64,000 nucleotides of DNA from Dryobates pubescens (taxonomy: Eukaryota > Chordata > Aves > Piciformes > Picidae): positions 20,293,675 to 20,357,674 of the forward strand of contig NC_071624.1 of NCBI RefSeq assembly GCF_014839835.1, in the 5' to 3' direction. The position numbers and the translations under genes are program-made. Below are positions 21,916-47,564 of the stretch, one piece after another. Position 1 is the first letter of the stretch. The number at the start of each line of letters is the position of its first letter. Under the pieces are notes generated by a model. That model was not told where the DNA came from. It ran no database searches and saw nothing but the letters and a program-made list of their open reading frames with translations.

Positions 21916-22640
21916 GTTGTGGCAGGACTCTGTCCAGCAGAGATCAGACACTGAGTGGGACTCGGCCTGAATCTCTGCTGATGATAAATATGTGCTTGAG
22001 GAGCCCCAGGAGGAGTCAGCACAGTCACACTCCTGGCACTGTCACCTTCACCGGGTCACCCTGCATGGGTCACATCATGATAGATAAACCCAGATGCTGG
22101 TGGCACTGTACCTCCCTCCCCAGTTCTGGAGGAGAGATTTACCCTTGACACACCTCTGATCCTTAGCCTCAGATGATGCTCTTCTTAGCTGCCTCCAGTT
22201 TTCAACTGCTTTGTGGTCCAGAAGGTGCACTTGTTGGACTCTCCTGGGGAACTACTTTGTCCACAAGCAGCAAATCAGAGCCTGGTAACAGAAGTGCTGA
22301 GTCTAGGCCTGAAATCCTACTCTCCAGAGCTGGTGGAAGTGTTTGGGGCAGTGCTGCCTTAGGGTAGCTCAAGACAGACATTGGATCAAAACGGGTTCAG
22401 TGCTTCAGAGGCTCTCTGCTGTGGGGATGCAGCTGAAAGCACTGTGGTTGGCATCAAAGCTGGAAGGGCAGAGCTCTCTGGGGTGGTGATGTGCCCCTTC
22501 CTGAGCAGCCTTCTTCCCAAGTCAGGGAATGTTCTGGGGGGGGGGGGGGGGAGGGGACCTCAAAGGCCACCAGTCAGCAAGGACCGTGCAACCCCAGCGG
22601 CTTGCTGACCTACGCTGCTGCCAGGGATGGGCAGCCAGCG
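21916..22640. other. Spacer upstream of DHX33
   Basis: No gene or repeat is recognised. A 16-base G run lies at 22536-22551, shortly before the CpG island. Confidence 0.4.
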
Positions 22641-22809
22641 CCCCCCCTGCGCACCTCCACGCTCTGGGGGCGCGGCGGCGGGAGGGGGCGCGGCGGCGGG
22701 AGGGGGCGCGGCGGCGGGAGGGCTCCCCTGGCCCGGCGGGCACAGGGCACAGCTCCCAGAGTGCCCTGCGGGGGTCACGTGCTCGTGACGCGGCGGGCGG
22801 GGCGGGGCG
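22641..22809 (+). promoter_or_regulatory. DHX33: CpG-island promoter of DHX33
   Basis: GC-rich block with an 18-bp G/C unit repeated three times (22666-22719). A ZNF143/THAP11-like site containing CTCCCAGAGTGCC lies in 22748-22770, a perfect GTCACGTG E-box at 22774-22781, and a TGACG half-site at 22786-22790. No TATA box is seen. Confidence 0.75.
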
Positions 22810-37441
<14,632 letters not shown>

Positions 37442-38569
37442 CCAAGGACTGAGCAGGGTTTTGGGCTCACCCTGAAGGACTGGGCTGTGTTTTGTGGTGA
37501 ACGCACAGGAGCAGCAGAGCTTTGCCTTGCCAGTGAGAAGCACAGAGGGAAATGGCTTCTCCATGAGAGCCACACCTGGGAAGCCTGCCTGGCTGAGGAC
37601 AGGGATGGTTCTTAACAGTTAGTGTGTGGTACCTGCTGTGCACACCTCTGTGTGTGTGCCACATTTGTACTGGGGGAAGGGGCAGCTTTTGGTACCAGAG
37701 TCCAGTTTGTCACTCTGCAAACACAAGTTTAACAGGGGACATGAAACCCCAAGAGCTCCTCTGAGCAGACTGGGGATGGTTGATGATTGTGCTTGAATCC
37801 TGAGCAGGTTTCTTTAGGAGAAAACAAAAGAAGGAGAAAAATATTTTCAATGTCTATATCTGGGGAGAAAAAGCCTTTTTCTACTGTTTCTAGAAGGGAG
37901 GTGCTGCTGCCTTTTACCTCAGCAAACATCTCTCTGCCTCTTAGGAATCAGTAGTATTTGATCAGGTGGAAATACAAAAATGCATTCATTAATCCCAACC
38001 TTTCCAGCCAAACCTATTGACAGCTTCATTGTGCAGATTTGGACCTTGGGTTGTGGTTAAATATGTTCACCAAATGCACATTTATACAAAATAACAATGT
38101 AAGGAAAACCAGGACTCCAGCTGGGAAGGGGATAGGCAGCACGCCAGCGTGCCACGCGGGGATCTCGGGCTGTGTCAAGGGAGCAGCTGGTGCAGAACCT
38201 TCGGAGGGACGTTGCAGACAGCTGGCTCACTGCTCACCAGCAGAGCTTTCCAGAGCCTCTCCAGGGCTGCAGAATTGCAATCCCCAATAACAGAGTGGTT
38301 GCAGGAGACAGCGCAGGAATGGCGTCCGCCAGATGCAGGCTTTGCTGGAGGAAAGGGTTTGCAGTGCTTTGGCGGAGGAAACTTACCAGAGAGCTTTGCA
38401 GCTTGGCTTCCTGGAGCCTTGCTGTGCTGACCAGGGCTTTGTAGAACACGCTGAGGTGGCTTGTCCAAGCCCATGGGGTGAGTGGCTTGTCCCAGCTCAT
38501 GAGGCGAGTGCTCTTACCAGCTCAGGGGGCAAGTGGCTCTTCCTGGCTGGGGGCAAGAGCAGCTCTTCC
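37442..38569 (+). other. DHX33: DHX33 3' UTR (probable) and spacer
   Basis: Repeat-free up to about 38455 and A/T-richer between 37780 and 38110. No canonical AATAAA was found, so the message end is unplaced. From about 38460 degenerate units of the following 26-bp array begin to appear. Confidence 0.45.
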
Positions 38570-40320
38570 CAGCTCTCGGGGCCAGCGGCTTGCCCTGGCT
38601 CTCCGGGCCAGCAGCATTTCCTGGCGCTCGGGCCCAGCGGCATTTCCCCACCCTTGGGGCCAGCGGCATTTCCCCGCTCTCGGGGCCAGCGGCGTTTCCC
38701 TGCTCTCGGGGCCAGCGGCGTTTCCCTGCTCTCGGGGCCAGCGGCGTTTCCCTGCTCTCGGGGCCAGCGGCGTTTCCCTGCTCTCGGGGCCAGCGGCGTT
38801 TCCCTGCTCTCGGGGCCAGCGGCGTTTCCCTGCTCTCGGGGCCAGCGGCGTTTCCCTGCTCTCGGGGCCAGCATTGTTTCCCTGCTCTCGGGGCCAGCGT
38901 TGTTTCCCTGCTCTCAGGCCCAGCGGCGTTTCCCTGCTCTCAGGCCCAGCGGCGTTTCCCTGCTCTCGGGGCCAGCGGCGTTTCCCTGCTCTCAGGCCCA
39001 GCGTTGTTTCCCTGCTCTCGGGGCCAGCGTTGTTTCCCTGCTCTCGGGGCCAGCGTTGTTTCCCTGCTCTCGGGGCCAGCGTTGTTTCCCTGCTCTCAGG
39101 CCCAGCGTTGTTTCCCTGCTCTCGGGCCCAGCGGCGTTTCCCTGCTCTCAGGCCCAGCGGCGTTTCCCTGCTCTCGGGGCCAGCGTTGTTTCCCTGCTCT
39201 CAGGCCCAGCGTTGTTTCCCTGCTCTCAGGCCCAGCGGCGTTTCCCTGCTCTCGGGCCCAGCGTTGTTTCCCTGCTCTCGGGGCCAGCGTTGTTTCCCTG
39301 CTCTCGGGCCCAGCGGCGTTTCCCTGCTCTCAGGCCCAGCGTTGTTTCCCTGCTCTCAGGCCCAGCGGCGTTTCCCTGCCCTCGGGCCCAGCGGCGTTTC
39401 CCTGCTCTCGGGGCCAGCGTTGTTTCCCTGCTCTCAGGCCCAGCGGCGTTTCCCTGCTCTCAGGGCCAGCGGCGTTTCCCTGCTCTCAGGCCCAGCGTTG
39501 TTTCCCTGCTCTCGGGGCCAGCGTTGTTTCCCTGCTCTCAGGCCCAGCAGCGTTTCCCTGCTCTCAGGCCCAGCGTTGTTTCCCTGCTCTCGGGGCCAGC
39601 GTTGTTTCCCTGCTCTCAGGCCCAGCAGCGTTTCCCTGCTCTCAGGCCCAGCGGCGTTTCCCTGCTCTCGGGCCCAGCGGCGTTTCCCTGCCCTCGGGCC
39701 CAGCGGCGTTTCCCTGCCCTCGGGCCCAGCGGCGTTTCCCTGCTCTCGGGCCCAGCGTTGTTTCCCTGCTCTCGGGCCCAGCGTTGTTTCCCTGCTCTCG
39801 GGCCCAGCGTTGTTTCCCTGCTCTCGGGCCCAGCGTTGTTTCCCTGCCCTCGGGCCCAGCGTTGTTTCCCTGCTCTCAGGCCCAGCAGCGTTTCCCTGCT
39901 CTCAGGCCCAGCAGCGTTTCCCTGCCCTCGGGCCCAGCGTTGTTTCCCTGCTCTCGGGCCCAGCGTTGTTTCCCTGCTCTCAGGCCCAGCGGCATTTCCC
40001 TGCTCTCAGGCCCAGCGTTGTTTCCCTGCCCTCGGGCCCAGCGGCGTTTCCCTGCTCTCGGGCCCAGCGGCGTTTCCCTGCTCTCGGGCCCAGCGGCGTT
40101 TCCCTGCTCTCGGGCCCAGCGGCGTTTCCCTGCTCTCAGGCCCAGCGGCGTTTCCCTGCCCTCGGGCCCAGCGTTGTTTCCCTGCTCTCAGGCCCAGCAG
40201 CGTTTCCCTGCCCTCGGGCCCAGCGTTGTTTCCCTGCTCTCGGGCCCAGCGGCGTTTCCCCACCCTTGGGGCCAGCGGCATTTCCCCGCTCTCAGGGCCA
40301 GTGGCTTGCCCTGGCTCTTG
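38570..40320 (+). repeat. 26-bp GC-rich minisatellite, about 65 units
   Basis: Units consist of 'tttccctgctctc' followed by a 13-base GC half ending ccagcggcg or ccagcgttg. Three variable sites (ggggcc/gggccc/aggccc, ggcg/gttg, ctgctc/ctgccc) shuffle along the array. Both edges carry the same atypical units ('ccccacccttggggcc', 'ccccgctctc', 'ggcttgccctggctct'). The unit has no stop in three plus frames, giving overlapping frames of 605, 671 and 730 codons that I regard as artefacts. It abuts the retroviral fossil at 40330. Confidence 0.97.
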
Positions 40321-40329
40321 GGATGGAGT

Positions 40330-42955
40330 TGGGGACAGGGATGGAGATGAAAATAAGGAAGAACTGCCGTGGCATGAGCTGTGCCATCCCTTCCAGCCAG
40401 GCACCCCATTTCCTCACAATAGCCTTCTGGGCAATGCCCTGCAGTGGAGGAGTTCCTCTGAGCAGAGAGAAAGCCTTGCACAATATCCTGTAAAACTTCT
40501 CTGCCTCTTTGACAGCTCGGGTTAGGGACAGGAGTCCCTTCTCCCATTCAGAGCACCTCCTTCCAGCATCTGTGAATGCTGTTGAAGGGAGTGAAAGGCT
40601 CTGTTCTGGCCTTTGTGTCCCCTTTGGAAAATGCCACAGAAAGAGGCATGCGCAGAAAAGCCTCATTCTGCCCTTAAGGGATCTTGTGGGTGCAAAGGGC
40701 CCAGTTTCTGATAAGCCTTTAATTCATCTTTCAAGACTACTTTTAGGCTTTCAGTGTGCCTTGGGGTCAAGTCCCAGACTCTGTGCTCTCTAAGCAGGTC
40801 ATGGAGGGGATGAGCAATCACTGAGAAACCTGGAATGTGTTTTCTCCACTAACCCCAGGTGCCCAAGAACTGTTGAAGCTCCCTTTTGTTGTTGGGAATT
40901 TGGTCCTTCTCAATAGCTTCCAGAGCATCCTCTGGCACTGATACTGCCCCTGCTACCCACCAGCACCCAAGAAATTTGATCTCTTGGCTCAGGCCTTGAC
41001 CTTTGGCTTGTGGAACTTGCAACCCATTATCAGTTAGCAGTTCCCAGATGGCTCCAGTTACTGAGCCCACCTGGTCTTTGCTATTTCCTCCTACAAAAAT
41101 GTCCTCTATGTACTGATAAACACTGACATCTGTTGGGACCTTGACAGTGTCTAACAATGCTGCTAAAGAGTTGTAGGCTATAGTAGCTGAGTGTTTGTAA
41201 CCTTGTGGAAGGCAGCTGAAGGAGAATTGTATTCCTTGCCACGTGAGTGCAGACTGAGGCTTATCCTCCTCACACAAAGGAATCATAAAGAATATATCTT
41301 TGACATTGAAGCCATCCAGGTGTGTGATGCAGCTTGGGTTGCTGTTTGGGTTGATGTCAGGCTTGGAACTGCAGCTGTGTTGTCATTGATGGTGAGTCTC
41401 CACCCAACATCAGGTTTGTGCACTGCCCAAGCTGGTGAGCTGTATGCTGAGTGTGTCCTGGTGATGATTTGCAATCACTTCGGTAATGCCTTGCCTGGCT
41501 GCTGCTGGCCATGGGTATTGTGCAACACATGTGATGCTTGACTGGGGGAAGGCTGGAGCAGTTTGTAGGGTGCCCACCCAAGCAGTTTTGGTCCCTTTTG
41601 CTCCTATCCCATAGGAGCCAAAGCACCACTGTGTACCATTAGGGCGATGCCATCCCTTAACCAGAGCATCAAATCTGAGGATGCTTTCTGGGTAAGGACT
41701 TAGGACAAGTTCCACCAAGGTGCTCTGCTTGTCGCCAGGGAGCCACAGGCTTGTTTGGGTGAGATGACTCTTTCCTGGGAAGGTAGGGTCCTCAAGCACT
41801 TAGCTTGTTGCACTAATTTGTGCTCCCATGTTGGTAAGAAAGTTCACAGCAGTCTGAGTGGGTCCAGTGGGAATCAGAACAAAAGGTTCTGGATTGGCAG
41901 AGCATTGACAGGCGATGAGGGAGGCCTGGAGCATCACTGCTGGGTCAGGGCTCTGGTGGTGAGGTGTGAAGGGGTCAATGTCCTTGCTAGATGAAGCTGC
42001 TTTGGGACTGTTGCTGCAGGCTTTATTTTTCCTCTTTCCATGGCTGCTCCTGCAGTGTTTGTCCTTTTTCCAACTGCTGTAAGGTCAGCACCAATGCTTT
42101 CATTTGCCACTTTGGCAACAGCCTTAAGCTATTCTCAAAGAGAGCCCCAACTGAAACCATTTTTCAGCTGGTGAGATGCAGTGGTTAAATGCCTGTGGCA
42201 TCTCTCTCCATCGTTCAGAGTGTCTCCCTCAGGCTTCTGGAGTGACTGCAGTTTGGCTCCAGACCGCTGCAGGGACTTGGAGAAGTTGCAGCAGGGCAAG
42301 CTTTGGCACGGTGTAGTTCCTGCTTCTTCCCATGTGGTGTCACCGCGTGGTTGCCTTCAGCGTGGTGTTTCTTGCTGTGAGGCTTTGCTGTGGCTGTGGT
42401 CAGAGCAGCCCCTGGCTTGGCCCTGCTGGGATCACGCCATTAAGAGCTCTTCCCAAGGTGAGTGGTGTCTCGAGAATCACCAGAGCTAAGATTCCCCTCG
42501 GCTGCCCATTCTGCTTGCTCTTTCTTGGCACATGCACACACATTCCTAAGGCCTGCTGGCAGACCATGGATCAGAAGTTTAAGTCATTAGCAGGGCTGTT
42601 GAAGCATCCAGTGGGGAAGAATATACTCCATGATCATACATGGCTTGAACATGTGCTTGCTCTTTAACCACAGCAGTGAGCTCAGCTGAGCTGCTAACCA
42701 AACTCTCAGTTGGTTTGCCTCTATCTATAGCGTCTGAACTTCCAGCCCAGGGAGCAATTCAGGACGTTAATGAGAGGTCTCCTTCCAGACCCTTACCCAA
42801 ACATCTCCGTGGCCCCATGAGCAGCGGGGATGGCTGCCAGGTGGATGAAGTGCTGTCCCCGCTCAGGGGGCTGTGGCAGCCCGGGGGGAGGGGTGCACAC
42901 AGGCTGCCACAGTTCCCTTGCTCGGCCATGAGTTAGGCAGCGGCTGGCTCCGTTC
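40330..42955 (-). mobile_element. Endogenous retrovirus fossil A (ERV-L-like), partial
   Basis: Minus-strand remnant with recognisable pieces in retroviral order: a gag-like part (about 42000-42950), protease region (about 41800-42000), reverse transcriptase (about 40850-41750) and RNase H-like sequence (about 40340-40800). The RT shows LPQGY, YIEDI and a KFLG-type motif of class III (ERV-L) flavour. It is broken in many places and lacks recognisable LTRs. One end abuts the 26-bp array, the other a CR1. Old, judging by decay. Confidence 0.75.
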
Positions 42956-42997
42956 GCAGGACACCGTCCGTGGAGCCTGCACCCAGCATGGTGTCAT

Positions 42998-43525
42998 AGT
43001 GTCATAGTATCAATCGGGGTTGGAAGGGACCACAAGGATCAGCTAGTTCCAACCCCCCTGCCATGGGCTGGGACACCCCACACTAGATCAGGCTGGCCAG
43101 AGCCTCATCCAGCCTGGGCTTAAACACCTCCAGGGCTGGTGCCCCAACCACCTCCCTGCACAACCCATTCCAGGGCTTCACCACTCTCATGGGGAAGAAC
43201 TTCCTCCTCACCTCCAGCCTGAATCTCCCCACCTCCAGCTTCATTCCATTCCCCCTAGTCCTAGCACTACCTGAGATCCTGAGCAGTCCCTCCCCAGCCT
43301 TGTAGCCCCCTTCAGATCCTGAAAGGCCACAATGAGGTCACCTCAGAGCCTTCTCTTCTCCAGACTGAACAGCCCCAACTCCTTCAGTCTGTCCTCATAG
43401 GAGAGGTGCTCCAGCCCTCTGCTCATCCTCCTGGCCCTTCTCTGGACACCTTCCAGCACCTCCAGATCCCTCTTGTCCTAGGGGCTCCAGAACTGGAGGC
43501 AGTACTCCAGGTGGGGTCTCAGCGG
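42998..43525 (-). repeat. CR1 LINE 3' portion, antisense (different subfamily)
   Basis: From 'aatcggggttggaagggacc' to 'gtactccaggtggggtctca'. The wording ('cctgggcttaaacacctcc', 'gaagaacttcctcctcacct') differs from the J2-like majority. It separates the two retroviral fossils. Confidence 0.93.
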
Positions 43526-43930
43526 AGCTATGTCGCCCGTACGGCAGTGCCCCCAGGCAAGCGGCTGCGGTCTGAAGTGAAGCGCTGGAGACGCCGGTTC
43601 GAATCCCGGGCAAAGCAGACTTGGTGATGCGGAGCGTGAGGTAAACACCAGCACGAGCTCGTTGTTTACCAAACAACCCCCACTGAACGTTGGCCACAAC
43701 GAGTGCTGGACCAGCACCAAGCTTTGTACAGGGAATAATTAAGGGTTCCCTTTGTACAGGGAATAATTAAGCACTGCTGTGGTGGTTCCCAAACACAGTA
43801 TATGCATACACAGTGCCAAGGCAAGCACGGGTGAATTGCCTGAACTCTTTGCCACAAAGATGGGAAACACACCAGGCAGGTTGTGTACTGCACTCACTCA
43901 CACCTCCTTCCTTTGTTAATTTGGCACCCA
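43526..43930. other. Unassigned segment with tRNA-like B box; possible LTR remnant
   Basis: Sequence beginning TGTCGCCC at about 43529 and holding a perfect pol III B box (GGTTCGAATCC, 43596-43606) with a weak T-stem. A 22-bp sequence is directly repeated at 43722 and 43750. A TGGCACCCAACA stretch near 43921 resembles a lysine-type primer binding site. It could be an LTR remnant or a tRNA-derived insertion. It is not a functional tRNA gene: there is no matching 5' acceptor strand or clear A box. Confidence 0.4.
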
Positions 43931-46900
43931 ACACCCCCCCTCCCCCGAAGAGAGGGGGAAGAGGGGGTTTGAGCAGAACATGTAGGGGCATGTGCTGGCA
44001 ATATTTGGGGCATAATTTGAGCATAAGCATCCTTCACCATGCTTGGCCAGGTGGCAAACATTGGGTGTTCCTGGCACACTGTTGCTCCTCCCGGGGTGGT
44101 TGGTTCCCAGGGGTTTTCTTGGTGTGCATTTAAAACACTGATTTGTGCACCCCTAGCGATAAGGAATTTTACAGCAGTTCCTGTCGGTCCTGTGGGGATC
44201 ACACCACTGCAGTCATGCATGAAGCAAGGAGGGAGGCCTGGGGCATTTAGTTTTGTGAATTGTCCTTGGAGCTCTGTCAGTGAGGTGTGAAAGGGAGAAG
44301 TTGAAGCTGCTTGGGGGGGGCTGCCATTGCTGTTCTCGTTTCTACCGTGGCGGCCGTGCCACGGCTGCCACTTCGGTTTCTGCTCCATTCACTGCTTTTG
44401 GTTTGTAATGGCAGCAGCAGGGATTTAATCTTCCATTTTGCAAACTCCCTGGGACGTGTTCAGACATTGCCAGAGAGTGCTTGCAGCTTCCCTGGGGCCA
44501 ATAGGGCCGTTTGGAATTGCGTGGCGAATCTTGTCTTTGGGAGCAGTTGTGCCCTCTGGTTCTGCTGGAGTAACTCCCATTCTGTCCTGGCCTGGAATGT
44601 GGACCGGGAGAAGCGGTGGCAGGGAAGGTCTTTATGTGATGCACTTCGTGCTTCTTGCCGCGTGGTGTCGCCGTGTGGTTACCTTGTGCCGATTCGGTGT
44701 CTCAGTCGGCAGCTTTGCTGTGAGTACACGATCCAAGTAACCAAGGTCTTGGCCAGTATGAGACAAGTCCATCAAAAGCTCTTCCCAGGTCCTGGTATGT
44801 CCCTGGGAATGTCTCAAGGCGTTGTTTTGATTGCTCATTTGATTTCCCTTTTATTACATTTGCACGTCCCTTCAGAGCTGCCGGAGATTGTCTCTAACTT
44901 AGAGCTCATGGCTGTTTTACGTGCTTTGTCCCTCCATTTGCAGGAGGCAGGTGGGCTGGATTTGTGCAGTGAGATGGGGCTGGGTTGGCAGGGCGATATG
45001 GGGCTGAACTGGCACAGTGAGATGGGGCTGGGTTGGCAGGGTGATATGGGGCTGAACTGGCACGGTGAGATGGGGCTGGATTGGCAGGGTGATATGGGGC
45101 TGAACTGGCACGGTGAGATGGGGCTGGGTTGGCAGGGCGATATGGGGCCGAATTGGCATGGTGAGATGGGGCTGGGTTGGCAGGGCGATATGGGGCTGGA
45201 TTGGCACGGTGAGATGGGGCTGGATTGGCACGGTGAGATGGGGCTGGATTGGCACGGTGAGATGGGGCTGGATTGGCACGGTGAGATGGGGCTGGATTGG
45301 CAGGGCGATATGGGGCCGAATTGGCAGGGCGATATGGGGCTGGGTTGGCAGGGCGATATGGGGCTAGATTGGCACGGTGAGATGGGGCTGGATTGGCACG
45401 GTGAGATGGGGCTGGATTGGCAGGGCGATATGGGGCTGGATTGGCACGGTGAGATGGGGCTGGATTGGCACGGTGAGATGGGGCTGGATTGGCAGGGCGA
45501 TATGGGGCTGGATTGGCAGGGCGATATGGGGCTGGATTGGCACGGTGAGATGGGGCTGGATTGGCAGGGCGATATGGGGCTGGATTGGCACGGTGAGATG
45601 GGGCTGGATTGGCAGGGCGAGATGGGGCTGGATTGGCATGGTGAGATGGGGCTCAACTGGTGCAGTTCAATGGTGCTGGATTGGTGCAGCACAATGGGGC
45701 TTGACTGGCACCGTGCAATGGGGCAGGATTGGTGTGGTGTGGTGGGGCTGGATTGGTGTCGGGTGATCAGATTGCCGAAGGAGCTTCAGGCAAAGTCAGT
45801 TTGCAGGCTGCTGCTGTGCTCAGCAGAGCAGCTGAACCAAAATCCACTTTTCATGGGGTGGAAGAGCTCAGTGGCTCCGTGCCCGGAGCAGTCACCAGAA
45901 CCGGCTCAGAGTCTTTCAAGGCACAATGCTCTGGGTTAAAGTCTGTCACTTGCAGCTGCTCTGTCACGACAGGCACAGTCTCCCAGACGGTGGGAGAGGA
46001 TCTGGCAGCAAATGCCAGGTCATCGTTGTTACCGGGACTGCAGGTCCAGGACCATGCTCAGGTTTCAGTTCCATTTGCACTCTGTAGTAGTTTAATTTGT
46101 GTAGCTACCAGACCCCACAATCTCTGGTTCTGTGCCTCCACATCTTCCATTCTCTTTCAGAGCAACGAATCCTTCCCTCCAAAAGCTGAATCCTTTCCTC
46201 CTACTTCTTGAGTTATTCTTGTTGCTGTGTGATGCAAGGCCTCAGCCTGGCTATGTATTTCTCAGCTGTCAGGTCAGTGACCAGTTCAGTACTGCTCTCA
46301 GCCAGTTTTGCAATAACTGCCAGCAGCTTTTTGCCCTTTCCCTGCACCCGTTCCGAATCAGAGCTGCTGGTTACCTCTCCCGGGTCGTGCACACCCTGCT
46401 CGCTGCACCATTCATTGTTCTTTGTGATATTTCCGCCTGTGTAAATAGTAATAGTTCATAGCACTGCCTGCACATCATCTTCACTGACTTGGGAACACAG
46501 AGAGGCCAGCAATGGGAATGTCTGCTTGGATGAAGCTCCCAATGCTGGTGGCCAAGCCTGAGAGCCTGGCAGTGGTTTCTTGGAGAGGCTGCCCAACTGC
46601 CTGCGTGATGGTGCCATCTTTGTTCAGCCTGCAGCACACTTGTTCCTCAGCAGACACTTGTGGCTATGGAGCTGGCACATCGGCCACGGTCAGGCCAGCT
46701 TCAGGAAGACTGATGAGACAAGGCTTGAGAAGACAAATGAGAATGAAAATGTGCTTTAAAGACTGGAATTCCTTTAAAGGTCCTTGAGTCACCAAACATT
46801 TGTGTCTTCTGCCCTGACACCACTGCTTCTTCCCCCTTCTACCCCAAGCCCATCCCAGTTACAGTTTGGTTTGCCATTAGAACTTTGGAGCTTGACATTG
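43931..46900 (-). mobile_element. Endogenous retrovirus fossil B, same family as A, partial
   Basis: Minus-strand remnant with a protease-like part (about 44100-44200) and gag-like sequence (about 44300-46700). It is parallel to fossil A: 44100-44330 aligns with 41830-42010, and 44645-44720 with 42310-42390. The polymerase part is absent. It is broken in many places and contains the 24-bp minisatellite. The upper boundary is uncertain (46750-47000). The two fossils may be separate insertions or a duplicated provirus. Confidence 0.65.
44950..45765 (+). repeat. 24-bp minisatellite, about 31 units, inside fossil B
   Basis: Units 'gatggggctggattggca' plus 'cggtga' or 'gggcga', with two main types (GEMGLDWH-like and GDMGLDWQ-like when read) in irregular alternation. 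The ends degenerate, especially after 45655. The 24-bp length and absence of stops create a 542-codon plus frame and a 285-codon minus frame, both array artefacts. Confidence 0.97.
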
Positions 46901-47564
46901 TCGACCACAGAGATCCATTAGGGTCTGTTATTTGGGTTTGGGCTTTTTCTTCCATATTCCCGTGGCATCCACCTATCTTTTTTCTTCCTGTAGGGGAAAA
47001 GTGCCAATACCAAACTGAGTAAGACTGGAATTAAGTAGTGCCACTCCAAAGGGAAAACTGTGGTGTTTAGTGTGAAGGAAAGTGGATTTCTTCCATTGCC
47101 AGTGTTGGAGGAAAGGGAAATGAAAGTTGCTTTTAAATGATATCCTGAATCCTTCTCAAATAACCTCTCTGGGAGAGGTAACTTCCAGTTCCAGCAGCGT
47201 CTGTTGGCACTGTGTGGTGATTTGTAGAGCTTTGGGGCTGACCTGAAGCAGGGAGGAAGTGTGAAAGAGTGGGGAGAAGAAACTGTCCTGCACACACGCT
47301 GTGTGGTGGAGTGGGGTTTGTTTCTGTGGGCTGGGGTTCTGGGGCTTCTTGTGGCCTTCACATAGTAACTTCAAACAAAAGCTTGTAACAAACCAGAACA
47401 GCTTCATAAGCTCCTAAAGAGCAGCTTTGCTGTCATTATGCTGCTCAGGGATGCAGGCAGGGGCTGTTGGCAGGACCTGATGCCTCCATTTGCTTTTGCA
47501 AAGCTGCTGGTGTTGCTTTGTCACCTGTGGGGACAGGCTGTGTTTGCCAGGTCATCACCATAGA
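46901..47564. other. Unassigned stretch beyond fossil B
   Basis: About 660 bases. A minus-strand frame (47361-46918) ends in a hydrophobic segment followed by basic residues (FPYRKKKDR), but an acceptor-like CCCCTACAG on the minus strand falls inside it and I recognise no family. It may belong to the leader or LTR of fossil B, or be unrelated. Confidence 0.3.

Noticed and set aside
38333-40525. 730-, 671- and 605-codon overlapping open frames as a novel repeat protein
   Set aside because: All three are the same stop-free 26-bp minisatellite read in different frames; there is no domain and no splice or promoter context.
43560-43615. Functional tRNA gene
   Set aside because: Only the B box and a weak T-stem are convincing; no matching 5' acceptor strand or A box could be paired.
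44311-45939. 542-codon plus-strand frame as a gene
   Set aside because: Its centre is the 24-bp array and its ends are the antisense strand of a retroviral fossil.
46918-47361. Minus-strand frame with a C-terminal hydrophobic segment as a small membrane protein gene
   Set aside because: No family match, an acceptor-like site falls inside it, and it adjoins a decayed retroviral copy; I cannot support it as a gene.
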